Source of the DNA: JACMLD01 sp047602295
GTDB lineage: Bacteria; Bacteroidota; Bacteroidia; Chitinophagales; Chitinophagaceae
Length of the DNA stretch: 64,000 nt
Assembly (NCBI GenBank): GCA_047602295.1
Contig: JASGHP010000001.1
Location: forward strand, 3,038,001 to 3,102,000
Direction of reading: 5' to 3'
The translations under genes were made by a program, and so were the position numbers. Positions 51,343 to 60,550 of this stretch are shown piece by piece. The stretch's first letter is position 1. Each line of letters starts with the position of its first letter. The notes below the pieces were generated by a model. It worked only from the letters and a program-made list of their open reading frames with translations, was not told where the DNA came from and ran no database searches.

Positions 51343-51459
51343 GCAAATGGCTTTAAATAGGTATTGGATGACGCCTATTTAAACGTTTACACTTAGTATT
51401 TATTACATACAAACGATTTAGAGTGGGGAGATTACCCTGGTATTTAGGATTGGGGCGCA

Positions 51460-51560
51460 CCGTGCTAGCAAGCGCATAAACAACCGCTAAAAATATTCAG
51501 CAATGCTTGCGCCTGTTCCTTAAGTGGGGGTATTAATTATGACTGCACCTAAAGGGAAGA
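51460..51560. repeat. R-type intergenic repeat copy 3
   Basis: Positions 51468-51503 match 40261-40296 at 30 of 36 bases. The following GCTTGCGCCTGTTCCTTAAG and CTGCACCTAAAGGGAAG match the right-hand block of copies 1 and 2. It lies outside the cassette array, in the gap between two minus-strand genes. Confidence 0.75.
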
Positions 51561-51594
51561 TTCTTTTGCCTGCCACATCAAATCAACCCCTTGC

Positions 51595-52648
51595 TTATTG
51601 CAACTTTATCCTGTATACATTTGAGCTTTCATCTCCTTCCACCAAATAATTACCAATCACCTGCATACAGCGGACAGTGCGTGGTACCGGCAGTCCATTA
51701 TGAAAGGACGTCCAGGTGCTGCCGTTGTCGCTGCTTTTGTAAACAGCGCTATCCTTAAGTGCCACATAGAGATCGGTGCCAGCCACGGCTAAATCATTGG
51801 CTGCTTTGTTAAAGCCCAGGTTGCAGGCTGTCCAGTTGCTGCCGCCATCAGCAGAACGAAACACACCATCCTGCGTTGCAACAAATATATAATTGCCTGT
51901 CCGCAACAATCGCTGCACCCAAACTAAACCGGGGTTAGACCAGGTAATGCCATTGTCTGTTTTAGGGTAAGATTTTCCTTCGGGATTAGCTGTTTTATAC
52001 AAACCATTTCCGGCAATGCCGCCCACGAACAAGTTGTTATTATCTGCGAGCAATCTGAAAGGGAAAAAAGCAGGCCCTGTAAAATCAGGTGTACAATCCA
52101 CCCAATTGCCGGCAAAATCATCGGTGCTGCTCATCAGGTATTTGCCCGCAACAGGCGCCACGCCATTTTGCATCGTCATATAAGATTTGTTATTCATAAA
52201 CGCAATGTCGATTGGCTGCATATTGTTGGGGTTATTGACCCAGGTTTTTCCATCATCGGTGGAGGTAAAAAGGCCGTTCAGCTGCTTTGAATTACAACCC
52301 AGCATTACCTTACTGGTCACCGGGTCCTGTTTAATACAATATGGTGTGCCATTGACCTGTACCGGGTTAAGCGAATCTGCCAAATGCCAGGTGGCGCCAC
52401 TATCTACAGAAGTATAAAGTGAAGGATTGCCATTAGAAATATTTGCTCCCGCTAGTAGCCGCCCGCCTTTTGTTGCCAGCATAGACCATAAACCGTATTG
52501 TGTGGTAATATTATAACTTGGTGTTTGTCCATACGCCCACAGTGGTGCCACCGGGTTGTACTGGTGTTGGGGTTGAAGTGTCATTTTTATTACAGGAAAA
52601 TAATAACAGGGTGAAAGCGGCCAGCATCGCTGCATATGCAAGTCTCAT
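51595..52648 (-). pseudogene. BNR-repeat beta-propeller lipoprotein, frameshifted
   Basis: The start ATG at 52648 begins a good lipoprotein signal (MRLAYAAMLAAFTLLLFSCN, lipobox LFSC) and the linker NDTSTPTPVQPGG. This frame stops at 52511. The rest of the protein, with repeats such as SADGGSNWTACNLGFN, SSDNGSTWTSFHN and STDDGKTWVNNPN (the BNR/Asp-box sialidase-like propeller), is read in the +1 frame from about 52560 on to 51595. Both frames are open for about 130 bases, so the shift lies in 52511-52640, probably near 52520-52545. Either the gene is newly broken or a base was misread. Confidence 0.8.
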
Positions 52649-52857
52649 GTAGAAAAGGTTTAAGTGGTTGTTTATGTATGTGCAAATGAATGTAATGATT
52701 ATTATTATCCATCCAGCCCATTTGCAAGCCGTTAACAATCGTACTAGAAGAAATGGTTTATACAGAGAACCTGCATCAACCAAAATAGAAGTGATTTGAC
52801 AAATACAATTATACATTCAGGACATAAACCCAATTAGTTGAAAGTATATATTTTCTT

Positions 52858-53493
52858 TCAGCTTTTTTTTCGCGAAAGCCGGGCACTGCCAATCAACAAC
52901 AACGACAACAGTGCAAAAGCAGCGGTAATACCCACTCCGTTTAGCAATGCACGGGGAAGACCCAACTTGCCCGCATTGGCGAAGGGGTAAGGATAGAATC
53001 CTGTGGCTGCACCCAATACTATCAGGTAAAGCACATACAGCACAGGATACCACAACCAGTATAAGGCAGCAGAGAAACTAAGCCCGTTTTTATCTACAAA
53101 AATTATCCAGAACAACAGCATAGATAAAGGAAGGATAAGGTGCAGCATTTTATCTACCATAAATGCGAGCCCGTGCAGATCCAGCAGACCCAGTAGCAGC
53201 GTGTTTGCAATAATGCACACCATCATAATGTATACGGTAACAGCTGTCAGTGGGCCGGTGTTTGTTAGCCATTGAAGTTTACCTGCACGTGGGCTTAGGG
53301 CAACTGCTGTGAAAGAAAGCGCCACCATTATATTGGTAAGAATGGTAAAGAAACTGAAAAACTGCAGCAGCGTAGTGGCCAGGCCAGTCGTGCTATCTTT
53401 AATAGCGATGTATAGTTGTAATAACAGGGTTATCCATCCTGCCAGCGCAAATAGCGTAGCATACATTTTTGCCTGCGGACTTGTTTGCTTCAT
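52858..53493 (-). CDS. Pr6Pr family membrane protein (FAR-17a/AIG1-like)
   Basis: I take the start at 53493 (MKQTSPQAKMYATLFALAGW), 211 residues. An ATG at 53517 is also possible. Six hydrophobic segments are visible, with conserved FFSFFTILTNIMVAL, the D-x-x-LHLILP motif (MVDKMLHLILPLSMLLFW) and YWLWYPVLYVLYL. This pattern is typical of Pr6Pr proteins, related to vertebrate androgen-induced/lipid hydrolase proteins. The bacterial role is not established. It is followed on the same strand by the broken BNR lipoprotein gene, about 210 bp on. Confidence 0.85.
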   Translation of the reverse strand: MKQTSPQAKMYATLFALAGWITLLLQLYIAIKDSTTGLATTLLQFFSFFTILTNIMVALSFTAVALSPRAGKLQWLTNTGPLTAVTVYIMMVCIIANTLLLGLLDLHGLAFMVDKMLHLILPLSMLLFWIIFVDKNGLSFSAALYWLWYPVLYVLYLIVLGAATGFYPYPFANAGKLGLPRALLNGVGITAAFALLSLLLIGSARLSRKKS

Positions 53494-53608
53494 ACTGCTT
53501 TGGTTGTTTATTGCCATAAGATAGTAAAAAACCAGTGAAGTGGAATAGTATAGTGCGCCTAAGGATGAATGTTGAAAGGATTTGTGTCGCAAACGATCAT
53601 TGCTGTTT

Positions 53609-53830
53609 ACGCCATTGCGAATCGCAGCATGGATTAATCATAAACGTTTTTTACGCGATGAAGCAATCTGTGCTTGCGCTGAAGGTTGCTTGTGTTGATA
53701 ATGCAGTTTACTACCATTGAAAGTGCAGGTTGTTGCTATAAAAATATAACAACATCATTGGCAAGCACAGATTGCTTTGCCGCGCCGCATGCACTTATTG
53801 CAGTACCCAACTGCGGCTCGCAATGACGTT
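53609..53830. repeat. About 220-bp palindromic (MITE-like) element
   Basis: Three nested inverted pairs: ACGCCATTGCGAATCGCAGC (left end) against GCGGCTCGCAATGACGT (right end, about 53812-53828); AAGCAATCTGTGCTTGC (53661-53677) against its exact complement GCAAGCACAGATTGCTT (53761-53777); and a central TGTTGCTATA/TATAACAACA around 53730-53753. No transposase is encoded. It looks like a MITE or BIME-type element. The flanks up to 54228 are AT-rich with no gene. Confidence 0.8.
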
Positions 53831-54228
53831 TGCGTCGAGATTGTTCCGAAAACGCTCAAGGTAATCTTTCGATCCTTTAATCAGGGTTCAGACAAAAGAC
53901 ACGCAAAAGCCTAAGGATGCAAATTGAAAACTGATCCTACATACAGATCCATAAGAAAATACAATATTGCCAGAATGATTAAAGCGATTAAAGACCTGAT
54001 GATAATTTTCTTGAGGGGCATTTAGTAAGGTTTAATAAAAAAGATATTCTTTGGTACAAAAGGTAAATATTCTAAATGCAAAAAAGAACAGCATGTATTC
54101 AAAATGTTTCATCATCTATTAATAAACTTAAGTGATGAAATAAAAGGACTTTATTCTTTAGCTATCCAGGCAACTAAGTTATCAAAACGGCACTAACTGC
54201 TTATATTTATCAAAATCATTGGTCCATT

Positions 54229-56040
54229 ATGAAGCAGCAAAAAGCATTCACTCTTTTAATAGCGCTTGTTCTTTTAAATATAGTTGCCAGCAATGCCCAG
54301 GTAAATACAATGCCTACACCCTGGAGTGATAAAGCAACGCAATCTGCAACGCCCTGGTCTGAATATCCGAGACCGCAACTGCAAAGAACAGACTGGCTAT
54401 GCCTGAATGGCAAATGGGATTACCAGGGTGGCAAAGATGTCCCCGCAGCGCTGCATCCTGCGCAAGCCGCTTCGTTTAATGGAATTAAAGCGCAAATACT
54501 GGTGCCTTATTGCCCTGAATCTTATCTCTCCGGCATTCAGCGCAAGCAGGAAATCAATATGTGGTACAAAAGAAATTTTGAACTGCCTGCTGCATGGAAG
54601 AACAAACACATCATCCTGCACTTTGAGGCAGTAGATCATGATGCGGCTGTTTTTGTAAATGGCAAGAAAGCGGGTGAACATGCCGGCGGGTATGATGCAT
54701 TTAGTTTCGACATTACTTCATTACTGGTAAAAGGAACCAATACTATAATTGTTGCTGCACATGATCCTAATGATGGCAAAACACCCTCTGGTAAAAATGG
54801 CCCGCGGGGCGATTATACTTTTTCTTCCGGCATATGGCAAACAGTTTGGCTGGAACCGGTCAATGCAAATTATATCACCGGCATTCGTTTGTTACCCGAT
54901 GTGGATGGCCAACGATTGAAAGTTGTTGTGAATAGCAATGGCGCAGGTAAAGTAACAGCGATTGCTTTAAATGAACAGCATATTGTATCGCAGGCAAACA
55001 GTAATGCAGGCACTTCTTTTTATTTGCCGGTAGATAAACCAAATTTATGGTCGCCGGAAAATCCTTTCCTGTACAATCTTACATTAATACTGCACAATGC
55101 GGATGGCAGCGTTGCAGATTCTGTGCAGAGTTATTTTGGCATGCGAGATATTAAACTGGGCAAATTAAATGGCGTAGTAAGGCCCATGCTGAATGGCAAA
55201 TTTGTAATGCAGTTGGGTTTGCTGGATCAGGGTTACTGGCCCGATGGTGTATTAACCGCTCCATCAGATGAAGCTTTGAAATTTGATATGGAGTACACCA
55301 AAAAAGCAGGCTATAACCTTATCAGAAAACATATGAAAACAGAGCCGCAACGCTTTTATTATTGGGCAGATAAGATGGGGCTTTTTGTTTGGCAGGATAT
55401 GCCTGCTATCTGGTACCAGCATGAAGATACTGCTGTCAATCGTTCAACATTCCGCAAAGAATGGAAAGCAATTATGGACGATCATTATAATTCACCTTCT
55501 ATTATTACATGGGTTCCCTTCAATGAAAACTGGGGCGCTTTTGATGTAGTGGAAATTACCAACTGGACGAAACAATACGATCCATCCAGGTTAGTAAATG
55601 GCAATTCAGGTTTTAATAATAATCCGGGTTATCAAAAACCTTATGGAGATCCGCACAATAGCGATTATGCAGACACGCATATTTATGTGGGGCCTTATGG
55701 AGCATCGGTGCCCGATGATAATCGTGCCGCATCTTTAGGAGAATTTGGCGGTGTTGGATTGTTTTCCCGCGGGCATATGTGGCCGGTAGAAAACAATGCA
55801 TACGATTATGAACCCACACAAGCTGCATTAACAGATCGCTATGTGTTCTTATTGGATAGGGTAGAGCAGCTAATAAAATACAAGGGGCTTAGTGTGGCTA
55901 TTTATACACAAACAACCGATGTAGAGCATGAGGTGAATGGCATATTAACGTACGACCGCATGGTGGAGAAAATGCAACTGGATAGAATAAAAGCAGTAAA
56001 TGAAGCCGTTATAAAAGCTGGCAATGATTTAAATAAGTGA
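54229..56040 (+). CDS. Secreted glycoside hydrolase family 2 enzyme
   Basis: The 603-residue protein has a signal peptide (MKQQKAFTLLIALVLLNIVA ending SNAQ), the jelly-roll GH2 N-terminal domain (FELPAAWKNKHIILHFEAVD), and the catalytic TIM-barrel. The acid/base glutamate is E433 in VPFNENWG and the nucleophile E505 in LGEFGG. The sequence is shorter than classic beta-galactosidases. GH2 covers beta-galactosidase, mannosidase and glucuronidase activities. The substrate cannot be read. It is preceded by a long non-coding gap and the palindromic element. Confidence 0.92.
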   Translation: MKQQKAFTLLIALVLLNIVASNAQVNTMPTPWSDKATQSATPWSEYPRPQLQRTDWLCLNGKWDYQGGKDVPAALHPAQAASFNGIKAQILVPYCPESYLSGIQRKQEINMWYKRNFELPAAWKNKHIILHFEAVDHDAAVFVNGKKAGEHAGGYDAFSFDITSLLVKGTNTIIVAAHDPNDGKTPSGKNGPRGDYTFSSGIWQTVWLEPVNANYITGIRLLPDVDGQRLKVVVNSNGAGKVTAIALNEQHIVSQANSNAGTSFYLPVDKPNLWSPENPFLYNLTLILHNADGSVADSVQSYFGMRDIKLGKLNGVVRPMLNGKFVMQLGLLDQGYWPDGVLTAPSDEALKFDMEYTKKAGYNLIRKHMKTEPQRFYYWADKMGLFVWQDMPAIWYQHEDTAVNRSTFRKEWKAIMDDHYNSPSIITWVPFNENWGAFDVVEITNWTKQYDPSRLVNGNSGFNNNPGYQKPYGDPHNSDYADTHIYVGPYGASVPDDNRAASLGEFGGVGLFSRGHMWPVENNAYDYEPTQAALTDRYVFLLDRVEQLIKYKGLSVAIYTQTTDVEHEVNGILTYDRMVEKMQLDRIKAVNEAVIKAGNDLNK

Positions 56041-56133
56041 TGCTGTATTGATACAGTGTTAAGGAAAATAGAATCATTTCATTTGTGCAACAGATATGCA
56101 GATTATCGGCAGGTAAATTGATACAGTAAGCAC

Positions 56134-56958
56134 ATGAAATGGATGCTATGTTTATTGTTTCCACTGGCAGTGCATTGCCAGGCAGTTAATGAAACCTCGC
56201 CGGGCAAATATGTATACCAGCTTGCCGGTGTTGTAAACAATTACGCCAAAAAGCAAAAGTTTGCAGAAGGCGGCACCTGTTTTTTTATTAAAAAGGATGG
56301 CGATCTTTTTATGGTAACCGCAAAACATGTTTTAACTGGTTGTGAAGATGCTTCCAGGAAAAAACAATACTATCCTAACAAACTCTTCCTGTTGTTGAAA
56401 GATAATGACGATGCCTCTACCATACGTGTAAAAATTGATATTGCTGCAATAAGAGATAGTGCACAATGTCGTTCCTATACAGATGACCCGGACGTGATGG
56501 TATTAAAGATGCCGGCTTCTCTTAACGATAAAGTAAACACAGTAGAAGATTTATTAAATGATGAGCCCGATACAAACGATGCTGCTGTGTTGGTTGGCTA
56601 CAATCATATTGCGGTTGACAAAAAGAGTATTTACTATTCAGACCCGGTTGACATTGTTTTAGCACCCAATAGTTATACCATCAACGAACCAGTTTATAAA
56701 AACGGGAAGAAAGATCGCATCAATTATCTTATACTTACCAATGAAGCCATTGTTACCAATACGCCGCAGGGTATGAGCGGTGCCCCGGTCTTTTTCAGCA
56801 ATCCGGCAACGGGCAGGCTTGGTATATTGGGTGTTTTTATCAGGAACGGAACCTATACAGAAGGAAGCAATCGGCAAAACAGTTTCACACTTGTAAAGAA
56901 TCGTTTTTATTTAAACAAGCTGCGCCAGGCAGAACAGGTTGCTATCAATATAAAATAA
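56134..56958 (+). CDS. Secreted trypsin-like serine protease
   Basis: The 274-residue protein has a signal peptide (MKWMLCLLFPLAVHCQ) and the chymotrypsin triad: H65 in VTAKHVLTGC, D120 in DDPDVMVLKM and S215 in PQGMSGAPVF. GMSGAPV is the typical S1 serine motif of bacterial trypsin-like peptidases. Chymotrypsin-fold length is complete, with no PDZ domain, so it is unlike HtrA. It probably acts in the periplasm or outside the cell. It is co-directional with the GH2 gene 93 bp upstream. Confidence 0.82.
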   Translation: MKWMLCLLFPLAVHCQAVNETSPGKYVYQLAGVVNNYAKKQKFAEGGTCFFIKKDGDLFMVTAKHVLTGCEDASRKKQYYPNKLFLLLKDNDDASTIRVKIDIAAIRDSAQCRSYTDDPDVMVLKMPASLNDKVNTVEDLLNDEPDTNDAAVLVGYNHIAVDKKSIYYSDPVDIVLAPNSYTINEPVYKNGKKDRINYLILTNEAIVTNTPQGMSGAPVFFSNPATGRLGILGVFIRNGTYTEGSNRQNSFTLVKNRFYLNKLRQAEQVAINIK

Positions 56959-57069
56959 ACGGGTTGCGGTGAACACCCGTAAATTGTCGCACGCACACCC
57001 TTTTCATTTAAATAGCAGTTTATAATTTTGTTGTAACAATAAAATATTCGTTACTTCAAAACAGCACTT

Positions 57070-57465
57070 ATGCAAACAACTACTATTTCAAAAACACAAA
57101 GGATAATTGGTTGGATAATGAGCGGGTTGGTTATTTTATTTATGCTGATGGATGGCATTATGAAATTGGTAAAGCCTGCACCTGTAGTGGAAGGCACATT
57201 GAAGCTGGGTTATGCAGAACATCATATTTCTACCATAGGCATACTGGGTTTGATTGCAACTTTGCTTTACATCATTCCGCGTACAGCCCTTCTTGGCGCC
57301 GCATTGCTGATGTCATTTTTTGGTGGCGCTATTGCCAGCAACTATCGATTGGATATGCCACTGTTCTCGCATATTTTGTTCCCCGTATACCTGGGTATAC
57401 TGATGTGGGGCGGTTTATGGCTGCGCAATGAAAAGTTGCGTGCAGTATTTCCTGTTATCAAATAA
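57070..57465 (+). CDS. DoxX-like membrane protein
   Basis: The 131-residue protein has four hydrophobic segments (IIGWIMSGLVILFMLMDG, HISTIGILGLIATLLYIIP, ALLGAALLMSFFGGAIASNY and HILFPVYLGILMWGGLWLR) in the DoxX-like arrangement with a Lys-rich start. DoxX-like proteins of unknown role are common in Bacteroidota. It lies between the protease gene and a convergent lipoprotein gene. Confidence 0.85.
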   Translation: MQTTTISKTQRIIGWIMSGLVILFMLMDGIMKLVKPAPVVEGTLKLGYAEHHISTIGILGLIATLLYIIPRTALLGAALLMSFFGGAIASNYRLDMPLFSHILFPVYLGILMWGGLWLRNEKLRAVFPVIK

Positions 57466-57499
57466 TGTTGTACTTCGTTTTTTAATTGTTCATCCAGCC

Positions 57500-58348
57500 T
57501 TAAAACTTATTGATGACAGGCGTTTGGCCATTGGGTCCGTTCGGTTCGCTAGTATACACATAGTTAGGCAGCCTTGCATACATGCTAACAGAATGTACCA
57601 TCATTTTATCACCGGTGGGCAACAAAACACCGAAATATGCTATGGTTCTTCCGCCATAACCGGGCGGTGGGTTTTGGTCGTTGTAACCTGCAAAATAAAC
57701 CCTTGCGCCTTTCTGCGCATAATTAACGCCCAGCACCGGGCTGGTGGGTTCTGCAGATTCCTGCACGTCTTTGCCATTTACATTGTAATGGGTAACCGAT
57801 TTTGCATTGTCAAAAATGACAGTATTTAAATCAGGATAGGCAAAGCCGCCTTTCCAGGCAATTCCACGCCAACTGCCTGACACTACAAAGCCGCTTGCGG
57901 GGAACAAATTCAATTGAAAGGTTTCAACTGTTACGCCTGCATCAACACCCGAGATTTTTTGTTTGTCTGTTACGTACAGATATTTTGTAGCACCAGCGTT
58001 TGGACTTGTTGGAAGGTCTGTAATACTTACACGCACCCTGCCATCAGGCAGCGTATCTATTTTTTGGATAGAGCCAGAGATACTGTCTGTGTAGACAGCC
58101 GAGCCGGTGGCAAAGGATACAAAAATGCCGTATATCTTAAAAGTATTGTCCGCATTAAACTTGAGTGAGCAGGGCGGCCGGTATTGAAACCCGTTACCAT
58201 CCAGTGTGCCCACCCATTCTGTATTTTTTAAAAACGCGGCAAAATCATTTGCAGGAGGTTGAATTGGATTTCCGCCATCTTTTTTGCAGCCCAGTAGAAC
58301 AAATGTTGCGATAAAGGCAACCACGATAAGGTTGATAAACTTTTTCAT
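57500..58348 (-). CDS. Lipoprotein of unknown function (282 aa)
   Basis: The start MKKFINLIVVAFIATFVLLG with lipobox LLGC leads a linker (KKDGGNPIQPPAN) and a large beta-rich domain (CSLKFNADNTFKIYGIFVSF, VSGSWRGIAWKGGFAYP). The C-terminus ends NGPNGQTPVINKF. No family is recognised. It converges on the DoxX-like gene. Confidence 0.78.
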   Translation of the reverse strand: MKKFINLIVVAFIATFVLLGCKKDGGNPIQPPANDFAAFLKNTEWVGTLDGNGFQYRPPCSLKFNADNTFKIYGIFVSFATGSAVYTDSISGSIQKIDTLPDGRVRVSITDLPTSPNAGATKYLYVTDKQKISGVDAGVTVETFQLNLFPASGFVVSGSWRGIAWKGGFAYPDLNTVIFDNAKSVTHYNVNGKDVQESAEPTSPVLGVNYAQKGARVYFAGYNDQNPPPGYGGRTIAYFGVLLPTGDKMMVHSVSMYARLPNYVYTSEPNGPNGQTPVINKF

Positions 58349-58576
58349 TGCTTTTTGGAATTAATTAACGTCAGCATTTTCCTCAAAATTAGGTGTAGCT
58401 GCTACCGTTAAAATTCCCTAATAGCTGAACAACCATTTAACTAGACGAACGACCCGTTTGGCATTTTGTTAATGGATACCGGTAATTAGATAAAAGGTTT
58501 TATCAATAACAATAGAAGTGATTTTTGTTTTTAGCAGCGATACGCATCGGCTTGCTTGGGCTATGCCTGTCAGGAT

Positions 58577-59053
58577 TCAGATATTTGTGAGCTCCGGAGA
58601 ATCATTCAAATACAATTCAATAAAACCGGAAAAAGAATGAGCCACCTGTTTGTACTGATCTCCGCAAATTAAATAAACCTCATTGATTGTTGTGTTATCC
58701 GGGTAAAGCCGGATGGCATAGGCAAATAAATGACTCATGTAATCTGCAAATACAAAACAATGTGCGGATGCGTTCAGGGTATGAACGATGTTACGGTAAT
58801 CGGGTACACCACCCCAATTGCCCAAAGCTTTGTTGACAGATTCAAAATGATACAAAGGGTAAAATGTATACATGCCTTTGTCTAAATCCCGGTCCGGATT
58901 TCTGGTCATACGATAATAGTCTTTCAGGTCTTCCGGCAGCAGCAACCCATGTTCTTGTTCAAACCGCGCCAGCTTGCGATCAGCCAACCACATCAATCGG
59001 CGACGGGCCTTTTTCCCCAGCGCCTCCTTTAATTGCATTATTGCTGTATTCAT
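58577..59053 (-). CDS. SUKH (SMI1/KNR4) family protein
   Basis: The 158-residue protein has the SUKH signature: helix LARFEQEHGLLLPEDLKDYY (KDYYRMTRNPD), FYPLYHFESVNKALG, CFVFADYMSHLFAYAIRL and EVYLICGDQYKQVAHSF. SUKH proteins are frequent immunity proteins of polymorphic toxin systems. No toxin gene is adjacent, so it may be an orphan immunity gene. Confidence 0.85.
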   Translation of the reverse strand: MNTAIMQLKEALGKKARRRLMWLADRKLARFEQEHGLLLPEDLKDYYRMTRNPDRDLDKGMYTFYPLYHFESVNKALGNWGGVPDYRNIVHTLNASAHCFVFADYMSHLFAYAIRLYPDNTTINEVYLICGDQYKQVAHSFSGFIELYLNDSPELTNI

Positions 59054-59255
59054 ACTGGCGGGTTTAACAATTAATAGAGTGGTTATTCGATCTTGTGCTA
59101 TTGCCCAAATTGCGCATTGTCTGTACAGCGCATCGACAAGATTACATTTTTAAAGTTAAAGACTTTACCACCTCGAAACGATGTGGTTTACTTCGTTAAA
59201 ACCCTTTGGCCTGTGAGACAGATCGTACTTTTTTTCTTAGCATTTAATAAAGTAG

Positions 59256-60398
59256 TCAATCCTGTAACCCTTTTCCCTTTTTTTGCATTTTTAGAATTGA
59301 ACGGATAAGTTTCTCGTATGCATTGGCATACTGTTTCATGCCAATATCATTGGGGTGTGTGCCGTCTACAGTAGATTCAATAGTAAAACCAATTTCGTTG
59401 TCGGTTAAGAGATAGATATTTGTTACGCCTTCTTTTTTCAATTCATTGTAGATTTTCGCAGTCGCGTCGCTAACCCGTTTGTACTTTCCTGTTATAGAAG
59501 TATCCATATTTAACCCAAGCAGGCTGCAACTGTGTTCAGCAAGTATAATAGGAATGCCCTGATGCTGCATCTGTATTGCTTTTACAGCATTGATGAGCCG
59601 TTCACGAATGGTGTCTTCAGGATACAATTTGGGATCTACCAGGTTGGGCATGCAATCCAATACATACAGACGGGCGTTTATTTCATTAACCAAATCTATT
59701 ACTGGTTTTTCCAGCCTACCATTGCCGGAAAAACCTAGATTAATAACTGGCATATCAAGGTTACGGCCAAGCATATTCGTAAATGCAAGACCGGCTCGGG
59801 TAGCGCAGCCGCCCTGCAGGATAGAAGTGCCGTACATTACAATCGGCAATCCTTTATCAATTGGCATGAATTGGAAAGCGTTTGATGCTGCTACGCCAAT
59901 TTCCATCCAGGCGATGGAATTGTACAATGGAAGATACAATTGGAAAGTAGCATTTGACCAGTTGCCTGCCAAATGAGTAAAGCGATAGGTAATGGTATCT
60001 CCAAAAGAATAAGCGCCGCTCATCCAATGCCAGTTGCTCTTTGCATCTTTTGCATAAAGATCAACACCTGATACACCTGTTGAGGGCATATGGGGAAAAG
60101 CCAATCCACCTTTTACTTTATAACGCACTACTATTTCAGTGGCATTTGTTTGGAAGCGGATGTATTCACCGGCACTGTTGTGCGACAGGCCAAATACTTC
60201 TTTCCGAACCGTCGCCTCCGCATTTGCGGGGAAACGATCGTATGTGTTCACTAAACCTGTTTGCCAATGCCTTCCGTCAATAACCGGAAATGCAGCTTCA
60301 GCCGGATTGTTCCATTTATAAACAGTTTGTTCCTGTGCTTTTATTACACAAGAGAATAAAAGCAGGACAGCGAATAGTATGAATGATTTGATATGCAT
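59256..60398 (-). CDS. Secreted SGNH hydrolase (two-domain, GxSILQG type)
   Basis: I take the start at the ATG at 60398 (MHIKSFILFAVLLLFSCVIK). The N-terminal half is a beta-sandwich (ATEIVVRYKVKG, STGVSGVDLYAKD). The C-terminal SGNH domain has VMYGTSILQGG with the nucleophile serine (residue 192 in this numbering), GFSGNGRLE, and DGTHPND with the catalytic D-x-x-H. This fold serves carbohydrate esterases and lipases. Two-domain forms are common in Bacteroidota polysaccharide use. It is divergent from the Tat-signal oxidoreductase gene. Confidence 0.9.
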   Translation of the reverse strand: MHIKSFILFAVLLLFSCVIKAQEQTVYKWNNPAEAAFPVIDGRHWQTGLVNTYDRFPANAEATVRKEVFGLSHNSAGEYIRFQTNATEIVVRYKVKGGLAFPHMPSTGVSGVDLYAKDAKSNWHWMSGAYSFGDTITYRFTHLAGNWSNATFQLYLPLYNSIAWMEIGVAASNAFQFMPIDKGLPIVMYGTSILQGGCATRAGLAFTNMLGRNLDMPVINLGFSGNGRLEKPVIDLVNEINARLYVLDCMPNLVDPKLYPEDTIRERLINAVKAIQMQHQGIPIILAEHSCSLLGLNMDTSITGKYKRVSDATAKIYNELKKEGVTNIYLLTDNEIGFTIESTVDGTHPNDIGMKQYANAYEKLIRSILKMQKKGKGLQD

Positions 60399-60550
60399 AG
60401 AAGATGAATAAATATAGAACAATTTGTTTTGTCCAATTATATGATTTTATAGCAGTTAATAAGGTGTTATAAAGCATGATTTGTAAAAAAAGTATAGACA
60501 TCCGATGGATAAACATAATTCCAATTTTTATTTCTTGGCTATTTTTGGTT

